This document shows positions 8,837 through 16,400 of a stretch of 64,000 nucleotides of DNA, one piece after another (positions within the stretch are counted from its first letter, which is position 1; each line of letters starts with the position of its first letter). The notes below the pieces were generated by a model that ran no database searches, had not been told where the DNA came from, and saw nothing but the letters and a program-made list of their open reading frames with translations. The position numbers and the translations under genes were made by a program. The DNA lies in assembly GCA_025041175.1 (NCBI GenBank), contig JAKCFJ010000006.1:155326-219325 (forward strand). Direction: 5' to 3'. The stretch comes from Halobacteriales archaeon YIM A00010. Its GTDB lineage: Archaea; Halobacteriota; Halobacteria; Halobacteriales; Haloarculaceae.

Positions 8837-10180
8837 ATGAATCCACAAACCCGACGCCCCCCGGCCCCAGAGGGGCTTCCATTGTTCGGTAATACGTTCG
8901 AGTTTGCTCGGAGCCCGTTCGAATTTGTTGATAAAGCGATAGATGAATGTGGGGATATTTATCGAATGGAACTGCCGGGAACAGAGGTCTATGTCTTAGC
9001 CAATCCCAAGTATTTCAAGCAGGTTCTGGTGACGGATAGCAACGCGTTCGGGAAGACTCCGGATTTTCACCGAGCATTCGGAGACGGACTGCTCTCAACA
9101 GAGGGATCGCAATGGAGCCGTCAGCGAGGTATCCTCCAACCGTTGTTCAGTCTAGATCGAATCAAGGAATATGGCGACTCAATGGTCAACGCCACACAAC
9201 GTCGACTTGCCACTTGGGAGGGGGGCGAGACTATCGAGATGGAATCAGAAATGCAAGACCTCACCCTCGAAATTCTCTTTTCAACATTGTTTGGACGCGA
9301 ACTAGCACCCGGGGAAGGCGATGATCTCCGCACTGCCTCGGATGGGCTTAATAAATGGTTTGCCCCGACATCATGGCTTCTCCCGAATTGGGTGCCGACA
9401 CCAGCACGTCGAGAATTTTCCAATTCGATAGAACGTCTCCGAATGGAAATTCGACAGTTGCTCTCGGAGCACAGCGTTGATTCAGCTTCAGAGAACCAAT
9501 CAGATATGGATACACTTCTGTCAAAGCTTCAGGACGCACTCGAAGCAAGCGGGCAAGACCATCTGAGCATGGAGGAAGTTGAGGGACAGATGCTTGCGAT
9601 GATTTTCGCTGGGTATGAAACCACTGCTGCGGCACTTGGCTTTGCGTGGTACTCGCTTGCAACGAATTCCGATATCCAGCAGGCATTTCATGAGGAGATC
9701 GATACTGTGTTGGACGGCAATCGTCCCACCTACGACGATATTGAGGATTTAGAACTCACACAGCGAATCGTCACGGAGACCCTCCGCCTGTACGCACCAG
9801 TGCATACGATCCCTCGGCAGTCAACTCAGGATGTCGAAATCAATGGATATCGGATTTCATCCGGCGAGGAAATCCATCTCTCCATCATCGCGGTCCATCG
9901 TGACGAGCGGTTCTACGATGATCCAGAGACCTTCCGTCCTGATCGATGGACCGACGACTTCGAAGAGGAACTGCCCGAGTATGCGTTTGTCCCGTTCGGT
10001 GGCGGTCGGCGGATGTGCATCGGTCGGGAGTTTGCCCGTCTTGAGGCAACACTAGTGCTGGCGACGATTGGCCAGCAATGGGAGCTTGCATGGGATGGTG
10101 GAGATCCAACGCTCACGATCGAGCCGGAGATCACTACCCAGACGAAAAACGGCCTGCCGCTACGGGTGCAACAGCGATAG
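8837..10180 (+). CDS. Cytochrome P450
   Basis: Haem monooxygenase of 447 aa. The start at 8837 is chosen because GGAGGT (8825-8830) lies six bases ahead; an in-frame start at 8765 would add 24 poorly fitting residues. Diagnostic motifs are the I-helix FAGYETTAA (oxygen activation), the K-helix ETLR, the PERF-type region FRPDRW, and the haem-ligand loop FGGGRRMCIG near residue 390. There is no membrane anchor, as in most prokaryotic P450s. A redox partner is not encoded nearby. The divergent FilR1-type regulator suggests induction by a small molecule. The substrate cannot be read from sequence; CYP174-like haloarchaeal enzymes are possible relatives. Confidence 0.95.
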   Translation: MNPQTRRPPAPEGLPLFGNTFEFARSPFEFVDKAIDECGDIYRMELPGTEVYVLANPKYFKQVLVTDSNAFGKTPDFHRAFGDGLLSTEGSQWSRQRGILQPLFSLDRIKEYGDSMVNATQRRLATWEGGETIEMESEMQDLTLEILFSTLFGRELAPGEGDDLRTASDGLNKWFAPTSWLLPNWVPTPARREFSNSIERLRMEIRQLLSEHSVDSASENQSDMDTLLSKLQDALEASGQDHLSMEEVEGQMLAMIFAGYETTAAALGFAWYSLATNSDIQQAFHEEIDTVLDGNRPTYDDIEDLELTQRIVTETLRLYAPVHTIPRQSTQDVEINGYRISSGEEIHLSIIAVHRDERFYDDPETFRPDRWTDDFEEELPEYAFVPFGGGRRMCIGREFARLEATLVLATIGQQWELAWDGGDPTLTIEPEITTQTKNGLPLRVQQR

Positions 10181-10300
10181 GAAAGCTGGCAACTGATTAT
10201 TATACGAAACCAAGGAGAATATCTGCGCCTTTGGGCACAGGAGGATGTCAACCGGTACTCGCTGTCACCTCCTGGAGCTGAATCTGTGTTGTATCGGGTT

Positions 10301-10797
10301 CTATCCTGATCGGATGACGATCTTAAACGATCCGTCGATCCAGTCACTTGGTCCACGGAGACTTCCCCCAGCTATGCGGCCGAAAGACGACAGATCACAT
10401 TGATCCATGGACGGAGCCACGGCTACCGCTCGACGGCTGGCTCGAGCGTCGGCGGCCAGCCCACTAACCCATCCGAGATCTCCGTGGCATCGTAGGCTGC
10501 ATCAAGCAGTCCACGAGCGTCTAACAGCTCGCAGACGACAGCGCGGATCGATCGATGCTGTGTCTCACCCTCGGGAACGACGAGATGCCCCGGCTGGGGA
10601 GCGTCGGGAGCGCCGCGTTCGTTCCGGAACGGTAGGCGCAGCCGGTAGAGCGTGGCTTTGCCCGCTCCTTGGTCATCGATCTCCAACAGCCCGAGTGCTT
10701 CGAGATCGTCGCTGGACATTCGAATGTCCCTATGTCGAATGACACCCGTATGTCGAGTGGTTCGAATGGCTATACCACCGTGTCGAATGGATACTAA
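10301..10797 (-). pseudogene. repH: Truncated, frameshifted copy of the repH 3' end
   Basis: On the minus strand this matches the last 140 or so residues of the RepH at 1889-5284: LEALGLLEIDDQGAGKATLY against LEAIGLLAIDDLGPGKPTYY, then EISDGLVGWPP and RWPWLRPWI in both. The frame breaks near 10370 and resumes as SDWIDGSFK (GEWIDGPFE in RepH), ending at a stop at 10301-10303. The divergence shows it is an old paralogue or a remnant of a second plasmid replication gene, not a recent duplication. The 5' part is lost and replaced by the short repeats at 10714-10809. Confidence 0.85.
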
Positions 10798-10809
10798 CGT
10801 GTCGAGTGG
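10714..10809. repeat. Iteron-like repeats TGTCGARTGR and a 16-bp palindrome
   Basis: A perfect 16-bp palindrome (GGACATTCGAATGTCC, 10714-10729) is followed by four copies of TGTCGARTGR at 10733, 10751, 10781 and 10800 and a partial copy (TTCGAATGG) at 10761. Spacings are roughly one to three helical turns. They sit where the truncated repH copy loses similarity to RepH, so they could be leftover iterons or operators of a former replicon. Confidence 0.5.
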
Positions 10810-10844
10810 CACTGCCGAAATAGACGGAAAAACGCATGACGTAA

Positions 10845-11078
10845 GTCGAATTCACCCCTAAAGTAATTTATGATAATCTTGAGCGAGAGCTTTCTGAAGC
10901 TGAGATCCCATCGTATCGCCATGTTTCCCGTCGGGTTAAATTTCTAGCTGAAGAGACAGAGATTCTAACACGATATAAGGGGAAACGCGGGAAATATATG
11001 CTCTCAGATGTTGGAAAGCGGTTTCTTGCTGATGAGTTAACTGAGGAGGAGAGGATGAGACTTGCTAATCTCGATTAG
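10845..11078 (+). pseudogene. C-terminal remnant of a winged-helix regulator
   Basis: An open stretch of 77 codons ends at a TAG (11076-11078) but follows an in-frame stop at 10842 and has no start codon before an internal Met. It reads IYDNLERELSEAEIPSYRHV, a helical start, then RVKFLAEETEILTRYKGKRG and YMLSDVGKRFLADEL, which is a typical winged-helix wing and last helix of PhiH1-repressor-like proteins. The N-terminal half of the domain is missing, so this is a gene tail left after a rearrangement. Confidence 0.6.
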
Positions 11079-11086
11079 CTGAATTC

Positions 11087-11527
11087 TCAGTTCAAGTCGT
11101 CGTAGCCACGTGCGTCTAAGATGATATCCCCGATTTCTTCTGGTGATTCGATTGCGAGCTGCAAGAGTGCATCATCGATCTCTCGCCCGTGAGTCTCCCG
11201 CAAGCCGTTCTCTCGGAGATAAACCTTAATCTCCCATTTTGCGTCAGCCCACTCGTCCCAACGATCTTCATGCGGGTAGATCGGCCCTTGTTTGCTCTCG
11301 CTGAAGGGGAACGGGGGGCCATGCTTATTATGCCTATCTTCCTTATCATCCTGGCCATCCTCAGCATCCTCAGCATCCTTATCATCCTCATCATCGCCAA
11401 TAGGTTCCTGAGGTTGCTCATTATCCTCATCATCCTCACTATGATCAGCATCCTTAATATCCTCATTCTTCCCTTCTGTTCCCTCAAGCTGCGTTTTGAT
11501 ATCTCCGAACGGATCGTCATCGCTCAT
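11087..11527 (-). CDS. Acidic protein encoded after parA (possible partition partner)
   Basis: 146 aa. The first half is extremely rich in Asp and Glu, encoded by near-repetitive GAT/GAG triplets (about 11350-11460). The second half has a compact region (WDEWADAKWEIKVYLRENGL, then REIDDALLQLAIESPEEIGD). Its start overlaps the parA stop by 11 bases, so the two are one operon. No ParB homology is visible, but the position is where a centromere-binding or adaptor protein of a partition system is expected. The partner role is inferred from context only. Confidence 0.7.
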   Translation of the reverse strand: MSDDDPFGDIKTQLEGTEGKNEDIKDADHSEDDEDNEQPQEPIGDDEDDKDAEDAEDGQDDKEDRHNKHGPPFPFSESKQGPIYPHEDRWDEWADAKWEIKVYLRENGLRETHGREIDDALLQLAIESPEEIGDIILDARGYDDLN

Positions 11528-12392
11528 TGGTTACCTCTCCATTCTCAACGATCTCCGCAAGCTCATCGAACCGTTCCAGTTGTTCGTTCTCCGGATCGTG
11601 CGCCGCGAGGGTTTTGCGCTCGGTATAAGCTTTCGAGATGGTGTCGTCCTTCCTGATTCCAGGTTTCGGGAGATCACCATTGTGTTCTCCGTTATCGATT
11701 TCTTCGAAATCGACACGAGCGAATTCGGGGAGATGTTGCGGGAAGTCTTGATTTAGTCGTTCGATGAGTTTCCGATCATTGTTGTGATGGTCAATTCTCG
11801 AATTGATTCGATTCGGGACGATCGCCAGGATATCTAGACCGATTTGATTTCTCAACGGAGTGACTTGGCGCTCCATCATCCGCTGGAAGCCTTCGACAGA
11901 CCCGCCGCCGCTCGTGAGTGGCACGATGAGATTTTGTGTTGCGACGTGCGCATTGTTTGTGATCTTGCCCCGATAGGCAGGCGGGTCCGTGATAATGAAA
12001 TCGTAGTCCGTCCCGAGCAGCGGATCGACAACGTGGTTGCGCACCCGGACATCGGCGAAGTTTGAGGATTCGACCAGCTTCTCGATCGTCTCCAGTCGTT
12101 TCGTCGACGGAAGGATATCGAATCCGAAGTCCGTGTCAAAGATGATGTCTTGCGGATCAGCCTTGCCCTCATCGAGGATTACATCCCCGAGGTCGTCGCT
12201 GCCTTCGTCTTGATATTGCTCCTCGAATCCGAGACCAACACTCGCGTGGCCGTTCGGTTCGAGATCGACAAATAGGACATCGTGCCCGCGCGCTGCGAGG
12301 CGCTCGGCGAGATTGACTGAAATCGTACTTTTCCCTACTCCGCCTTTCAATATCGCTACATTCACCGCCCGTGGTTCAACTGTTTCGGACAT
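11517..12392 (-). CDS. parA: ParA-family partition ATPase
   Basis: 291-aa P-loop ATPase of the ParA/Soj family. It shows the deviant Walker A KGGVGKST with the signature Lys, the switch segment FVDLEPNGHAS, and the Walker B-like DFIITDPPAYRG. The length is typical of type Ib/chromosomal-like ParA without an N-terminal DNA-binding extension. It should drive active segregation of this replicon. It is first in an operon with the acidic protein ending at 11087, and its start codon abuts the periodic array at 12394-12465, which suggests autoregulation or a centromere there. Confidence 0.93.
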   Translation of the reverse strand: MSETVEPRAVNVAILKGGVGKSTISVNLAERLAARGHDVLFVDLEPNGHASVGLGFEEQYQDEGSDDLGDVILDEGKADPQDIIFDTDFGFDILPSTKRLETIEKLVESSNFADVRVRNHVVDPLLGTDYDFIITDPPAYRGKITNNAHVATQNLIVPLTSGGGSVEGFQRMMERQVTPLRNQIGLDILAIVPNRINSRIDHHNNDRKLIERLNQDFPQHLPEFARVDFEEIDNGEHNGDLPKPGIRKDDTISKAYTERKTLAAHDPENEQLERFDELAEIVENGEVTNER

Positions 12393-12393
12393 G

Positions 12394-12465
12394 CTTAGTC
12401 ACCTTAGGTTGCTGAGGTTACTGAGCATCACATTTCACCTGAGTATCCTGAGCAACCTTAGGCAA
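12394..12465. repeat. 9-bp-periodic CTKAG array, candidate centromere/operator
   Basis: Eight consecutive 9-bp units begin directly upstream of the parA start codon. Seven of them start with CTTAG or CTGAG (at 12394, 12403, 12412, 12421, 12439, 12448 and 12457); the unit at 12430 is degenerate. The whole is also dyad-symmetric: 12402-12417 pairs with 12447-12462 at 14 of 16 positions. CTNAG is itself a small palindrome, so each unit could bind a dimer, and a 9-bp phase would wind the protein around the helix. Such arrays are typical of ribbon-helix-helix-bound plasmid centromeres. Function is inferred from position. Confidence 0.75.
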
Positions 12466-12637
12466 ACAATGTATTGTTACCATTTAAAGATATCGTTCTG
12501 GAACGCGGCGACCAGGTGCCGCAGATTTCCACTTATGGTATAGCGAAATGCAGTGTATTGGTCTACTGGAACCACTGGAAACAGTGGCGTGCCAGTAGCG
12601 ACATGTTTATTGGCGACAATCGTGAAGGATTCACAGG

Positions 12638-12666
12638 CCGTTGCACATGTGCCACATGTGCAACGG
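12638..12666. promoter_or_regulatory. Perfect 29-bp palindrome, likely toxin-antitoxin operator
   Basis: Two 14-bp arms around a single central base (CACATGTG repeated in each arm) end eight bases before the antitoxin start at 12675. Autorepression by the antitoxin or the toxin-antitoxin complex at such a palindrome is the usual arrangement. A second, imperfect hairpin (12564-12597) lies further upstream. Confidence 0.7.
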
Positions 12667-12674
12667 TGATTACC

Positions 12675-12872
12675 ATGAGCGCAGACAAACGCATTCGAGT
12701 GTCTGAGGAACGACGTGAACAACTGCACGACCTCAAGGGCGTTGGTGAGTCCTACGATGAGGTGTTGAAACAGCTCATCCAGGAGCACAACCGGAAACAG
12801 CTAGCCGAGAAGATGCGCAAGGTCGATGATATGGACCATGACGAGTTCGTGCCGCTCAGTGACGACGAATGA
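12675..12872 (+). CDS. Antitoxin of a RelE-type toxin-antitoxin pair
   Basis: 65 aa, beginning ADKRIRVSEERREQLHDLKG, a ribbon-like N-terminal segment followed by helices (ESYDEVLKQLIQEHNRKQLA) and an acidic tail. This resembles short haloarchaeal VapB/RelB-like antitoxins (DUF7557 type). The start at 12675 is preferred over longer in-frame starts because it follows the operator palindrome. The stop overlaps the toxin start by four bases. It should neutralise the toxin and repress its own promoter. Confidence 0.8.
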   Translation: MSADKRIRVSEERREQLHDLKGVGESYDEVLKQLIQEHNRKQLAEKMRKVDDMDHDEFVPLSDDE

Positions 12873-13156
12873 GCTACGAGGTCCTGCTGCATCCTGACGT
12901 TGATGAGTTTCTACGCGCCCTAGACGAGAAGAGCGAACGGATCTGCCGCGATAACCTCGCGTACCTCGAGGAGAACCCGTATCCCGGCCAAGGACAGGGA
13001 GACAAAGAGGGCCTTGTGATCGACGGCGATGATCGGTATCGGCAGCACATCAGCCATGAGTACACCGTGTTCTACGACATTTATGAGGAGCGGGACGAGG
13101 TGCGTGTGACGGAGATCCTTCCAATTGACGACGCGCACAAACGGTACGGCTATTGA
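12869..13156 (+). CDS. RelE/ParE-family toxin
   Basis: 95 aa, the usual size of the family. It opens with a beta strand and helix (YEVLLHPDVDEFLRALDEKS), continues with the loop NPYPGQGQGDKEGL, and has the core strands RYRQHISHEYTVFYDIYEE and VRVTEILPIDDAHKRYGY, matching RelE-type folds (basic and aromatic residues near the end). RelE toxins cleave mRNA at the ribosome; ParE relatives poison gyrase, and sequence alone does not decide between them. Translationally coupled to the antitoxin, it probably stabilises the replicon. Confidence 0.85.
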   Translation: MSYEVLLHPDVDEFLRALDEKSERICRDNLAYLEENPYPGQGQGDKEGLVIDGDDRYRQHISHEYTVFYDIYEERDEVRVTEILPIDDAHKRYGY

Positions 13157-13228
13157 GCCTCTTAGTTTCAACCCATGGCTGACAAAAGGTGAATTGGTTG
13201 GATCGAAGACGCGGGTAAAGGTCCCCGT

Positions 13229-13260
13229 TAGCGGGAATCGCCCTCCAACGATCCCCGCTA
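13229..13260. other. Hairpin downstream of the toxin gene
   Basis: Inverted repeat with 12-bp arms, 13229-13240/13249-13260, one mismatch, 8-nt loop. It lies about 70 bp after the toxin stop and may be a processing or termination structure. Confidence 0.4.
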
Positions 13261-13338
13261 CTATCCAATTAGTCTCCTAACACCATAGTTTTTCTGTCGA
13301 TGTCAACCAATTCCGGCTACATCGGACGCCCTGGTGTG

Positions 13339-13887
13339 TCACCGTCGCTCGGGTGGATAAAAGACGATGTTGACAGTTGAGAACGCATTGTACCAGGAGG
13401 TCGGCATGACGGCGATCTCCATGCCCCAGTGCTCGGCACAGTGCATGATATCGAACCAGCCGTTTCGCTGGCGCTGCTCTGGGTCTGGTTCTGCTGTCTT
13501 CGAAACGAGTTGTAGTTCGGGGTGGGACACATGCATCGAATAGACGGCAGGCTCATCCTCATCGAGCCAGAGCGTCGAATGATCGGCATGAGGTGGCTTG
13601 TGTGGGGGATTGTCACCCTCTCCGACGGTTTCTAGCTCACGATCGATCCACGACCGGTCACACGAACACTCGTCTTCTCCCGTGATCACTTGCCGGAGGC
13701 ACGCGGTGTCGGCTGTCTCGTCAACCTTCCAGTAGGCCTTGAATCGCTCCCTCAACTCGTCTTCGAGTGCCTCGGCAATCGCTCGCCGGACATTCTCACC
13801 GGGTTCGTGGTCGACGTCTGCGTACTCCTGCACGTCTTCCACGAACGCTCGGTATGACGGACTTGGAGAGCGATTGAAGCGGCTCAT
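13339..13887 (-). CDS. Hypothetical protein
   Basis: 182-aa acidic soluble protein. An N-terminal helical part (VRRAIAEALEDELRERFKAYW) is followed by a Cys pair CSC near 75 and a C-terminal part rich in aromatic residues (NGWFDIMHCAEHWGMEIAVM). I recognise no family. The codon use and acidity are ordinary for a haloarchaeal gene, so it is probably expressed. It lies between the toxin-antitoxin pair and the ParB-like gene in the plasmid-maintenance block. Confidence 0.65.
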   Translation of the reverse strand: MSRFNRSPSPSYRAFVEDVQEYADVDHEPGENVRRAIAEALEDELRERFKAYWKVDETADTACLRQVITGEDECSCDRSWIDRELETVGEGDNPPHKPPHADHSTLWLDEDEPAVYSMHVSHPELQLVSKTAEPDPEQRQRNGWFDIMHCAEHWGMEIAVMPTSWYNAFSTVNIVFYPPERR

Positions 13888-14158
13888 GCGCTTTTTCGAA
13901 GGTCTAGCTCACCATAGTTGTTGTGACGATTCAAAAACAACGGAAGCGAGGGGTGTGATCGGTGTGACCTCGGGTGATCTTCTTTTTGCAGATGGGGTGT
14001 CCTTACTTCGGTGATCGGTTGGTCCACGACTAGGAAGCACTGGATGCTGTGGTATGGTATCGCCGCGCTATCTCTCGATTTTTCACTCGAAACCCGGTGT
14101 GTTTCCTCCTCGCCACGGCGTGACGGTCGCCTCACTTGGGACACACGGGTGAGGTAAT

Positions 14159-14713
14159 TCACGGACTGGCCTCCGTGTCCTGTTCACTGTCTGCCGGTTC
14201 GTAGGTCTCCTGCTCCTGGTTTGCTTGCTCCCGGTGAGCGATGGTGAAGAGTTCGCGGGCCTGGTCGTCGGTGACGTTGATGACCTCGGCGGGATGGTGC
14301 GTAAGTCCGGCAAGTCGAGCAGCGGCTACGCGTTTGTGGCCGTTGATGATCGTGCCGTTCTCCCGGACGACAGGGAACGAGCCCGCGTACTGATTCCGGT
14401 AGCAACGCCGGATAGTAGCGTCAGCGGGGGTAAAGGCTCCATCGTGGGCGGGGTGGGGCGACAGCTCGTCGAGGGACTGCCACTCGATCCGCCTTCGCGG
14501 TTTGAGAACCTCGATGGTGCCCGGCAACCGGACGAACACGCTCCCGAGCTGTTCGTCATCGCCGGTCGTCACGTCGTGCATCACGACGCTTCCCCGGCCG
14601 TGGTGGACCCGTTCGACCCACCCCTCGAAGACGCGCCCGTCGTCATCGGTGACGCGGGCGTACTTCCCCTGTACGGTCCAGTCGAGCGTCTGGTTAAACG
14701 GATTCTGGGGCAT
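14159..14713 (-). CDS. ParB-like nuclease-domain protein
   Basis: 184 aa. Residues about 85-150 (LSPHPAHDGAFTP, then FPVVRENGTIINGHKRVAAA with the GHKR box, then INVTDDQARELF) match the N-terminal ParB/sulfiredoxin-like fold, whose G-H-x-R motif binds nucleotide in ParB. The N-terminal part resembles a small beta-barrel (TVQGKYARVTDDDGRVFEGW). No HTH region of a full ParB is visible. It may be a CTP-dependent DNA-binding protein or a modification-related ParB-fold enzyme. It is not adjacent to parA (2 kb away), so a partition role is uncertain. Confidence 0.75.
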   Translation of the reverse strand: MPQNPFNQTLDWTVQGKYARVTDDDGRVFEGWVERVHHGRGSVVMHDVTTGDDEQLGSVFVRLPGTIEVLKPRRRIEWQSLDELSPHPAHDGAFTPADATIRRCYRNQYAGSFPVVRENGTIINGHKRVAAARLAGLTHHPAEVINVTDDQARELFTIAHREQANQEQETYEPADSEQDTEASP

Positions 14714-14901
14714 GGTATTCGTTGAGAAGGGATCGATTATCAGATAGCTTCTGATATTGTCCTGGCGTCCGTCGACGGTTCACTCGCTATCGGCCAGGTA
14801 GTGATTAAGTGCGGCGGGATGGAGCTGTTCGGCTCCACACACGCATCCATTCCCCGCCGGCCGTGGCTTGTTCCATTCGAGAAGGGGTATGTTTCTCATA
14901 T

Positions 14902-15432
14902 TCAGAATGCCTCAAAGTCATCGAATGTCAGCTGATCCGCGTCTCGATGGCCGTTCCCCTCGGGATGGCTCAGCTCGTCGGTCGTCGGGTACTTATTGAG
15001 TGAGCGTTGGGTATCGTTTGCCCTCGGTCGGTGGTGCTCGCGGGCGTGCTTCGCGCGAGTCTCACAGGGCAGGAGATTCGCGGGGCGGTTGTCCCATTTG
15101 TGGGTGTTCCGGTGATGAATCGCCTCTGCATTTGCGGCGGTCTCAACCCCCCATTCTGCGACTGCAACGAGTCTATGCACCCGGACGGTGTGGCCATCAA
15201 CGATCCAGCAGTCATATCCATCTGGTCGGGAGGTGTAGTAGGCGGGGGAATCAAGCGGATCAAGCATGCCAAACCGCCGTAGATAGTTCCGGACTGTGGT
15301 ATCAGAACAGCCCACCTCCGCAGCGATGTCCTGAATCGATCGCTCCTGTTTTTCATAGAGTTCGCGGAGTCGTTCGCGGTCTCGGTAGGGTTCTGTAAGA
15401 TTACCCGCCAGCGTCGTCTGCTGATCTCTCAT
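14902..15432 (-). CDS. HNH endonuclease with N-terminal helix-turn-helix
   Basis: 176 aa. An HTH lies at about 30-55 (SIQDIAAEVGCSDTTVRNYL). The HNH core follows: VHRLVAVAEWG, then AIHHRNTHKWDNRPANLLP, with the His-Asn-His-type catalytic and structural residues. This is the HNH_3 architecture of homing-like endonucleases in haloarchaeal viruses and plasmids. It is divergent from the small ORF at 15615, across a spacer with two copies of a dyad motif. It may act as a mobility or defence nuclease. Confidence 0.85.
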   Translation of the reverse strand: MRDQQTTLAGNLTEPYRDRERLRELYEKQERSIQDIAAEVGCSDTTVRNYLRRFGMLDPLDSPAYYTSRPDGYDCWIVDGHTVRVHRLVAVAEWGVETAANAEAIHHRNTHKWDNRPANLLPCETRAKHAREHHRPRANDTQRSLNKYPTTDELSHPEGNGHRDADQLTFDDFEAF

Positions 15433-15553
15433 CCCACTATTTTATTTCCAATGTATTAGGAAATAAATGTTTGGTGGCTGTGGCTATGTTTCGTCTGTTT
15501 TGCTCTCGGCGGAAGTGATGGACAGCAGTAGCATGTTCTTCAGCAGTACCCTA

Positions 15554-15608
15554 CTATTGGCCAACGGACCAATGGAAAGGCCTATGCTATTGGCCGTGCA
15601 ACCAATGG
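15554..15608. repeat. Two copies of a 22-bp dyad motif, 33 bp apart
   Basis: CTATTGGCC-N5-ACCAATGG occurs at 15554-15575 and 15587-15608. Each copy is itself an inverted repeat (ATTGG/CCAAT), and the copies are in phase, 33 bp (three helical turns) apart. They lie in the spacer between the HNH gene and the small ORF at 15615, seven bases ahead of the latter's start, so an operator is likely. Confidence 0.6.
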
Positions 15609-15614
15609 TTGGAG

Positions 15615-15788
15615 ATGGCCCCGAACGTCACGGCCGATGACTTGGATGGTCTTGACCGCCAGCGAGTGTACCCGGACGATACGGTGATCCGAATCTTCAT
15701 TCGGCGGACGACAGAGGCCACATATCAATCGGGGTGGTCGTACAAACTCCACTACGGCGCAACCCTCCTCCCGACCCAGACCCGATGA
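15615..15788 (+). CDS. Small hypothetical protein, possibly truncated
   Basis: 57 aa, starting seven bases after the second dyad motif with a weak GGAG before it. The sequence DDTVIRIFIRRTTEATYQSG looks like genuine protein. A TGA ends the frame at 15786, after which the same frame runs on sensibly (RYRLDEFGERIVGN) to another stop, so a nonsense mutation may have shortened it. Family not recognised. Confidence 0.4.
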   Translation: MAPNVTADDLDGLDRQRVYPDDTVIRIFIRRTTEATYQSGWSYKLHYGATLLPTQTR

Positions 15789-16062
15789 CGGTATCGTCTC
15801 GATGAGTTCGGTGAACGAATCGTCGGCAACTGACGGCATCGTCACACGGAACGCCGATCGAGTCGCGGGATTTCGACGTTCCCATCGAGCAGGAGTCAGT
15901 CACGCGAGCCGAAGCAGAGTCGTCTCGAGACGAGCGAACCCCGAATCAAAGTCGAGCCACGATGCCGGATCGGACTGACGATCGGCGATCGAGGAACGCC
16001 CTCGTCGGTACGACGAACTGATAGTCCCGATCAAACGAACGACACCCGATACGACTACAACA

Positions 16063-16347
16063 ATGAACGCCAAAACCGACGACACCGTTATCGAAGCCCT
16101 GGACCGACTCGACCGGATGAACTTTGATGCCGCTCGTGGCGTGCGCGATCTCACAGCACTACACCAGGATCACTACTCGGGGGCGGGTGAGAATGCAACC
16201 CATATAACCGTGATCCACGCGGGAGATGGAATCGTAGTCATCACGGACCGATATGGACTCCCGGACATTGCATGGTCAGGCCACTTGGACGACCAAGAAA
16301 TCCTTGACGATCTCGTTGAGAGCGGCCACCTATCCCGCGACGAATAG
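16063..16347 (+). CDS. Hypothetical protein
   Basis: 94-aa acidic protein, helical at the N-terminus (DTVIEALDRLDRMNFDAARG) and beta-rich in the middle (HITVIHAGDGIVVITDRYGL). It has no membrane segment or known motif. It precedes the 237-aa gene by 53 bp on the same strand, so the two may be co-transcribed. Confidence 0.6.
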   Translation: MNAKTDDTVIEALDRLDRMNFDAARGVRDLTALHQDHYSGAGENATHITVIHAGDGIVVITDRYGLPDIAWSGHLDDQEILDDLVESGHLSRDE

Positions 16348-16400
16348 GACCATCCAGTTTCTCAGAAAAAGCCATAGCCTCTGCTCGAGATGGTAGGATA

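Noticed and set aside
13884..14162. 92-codon minus-strand frame overlapping the gene at 13887 by four bases
   Set aside because: Basic, low-complexity composition unlike haloarchaeal proteins and no family; probably spacer.
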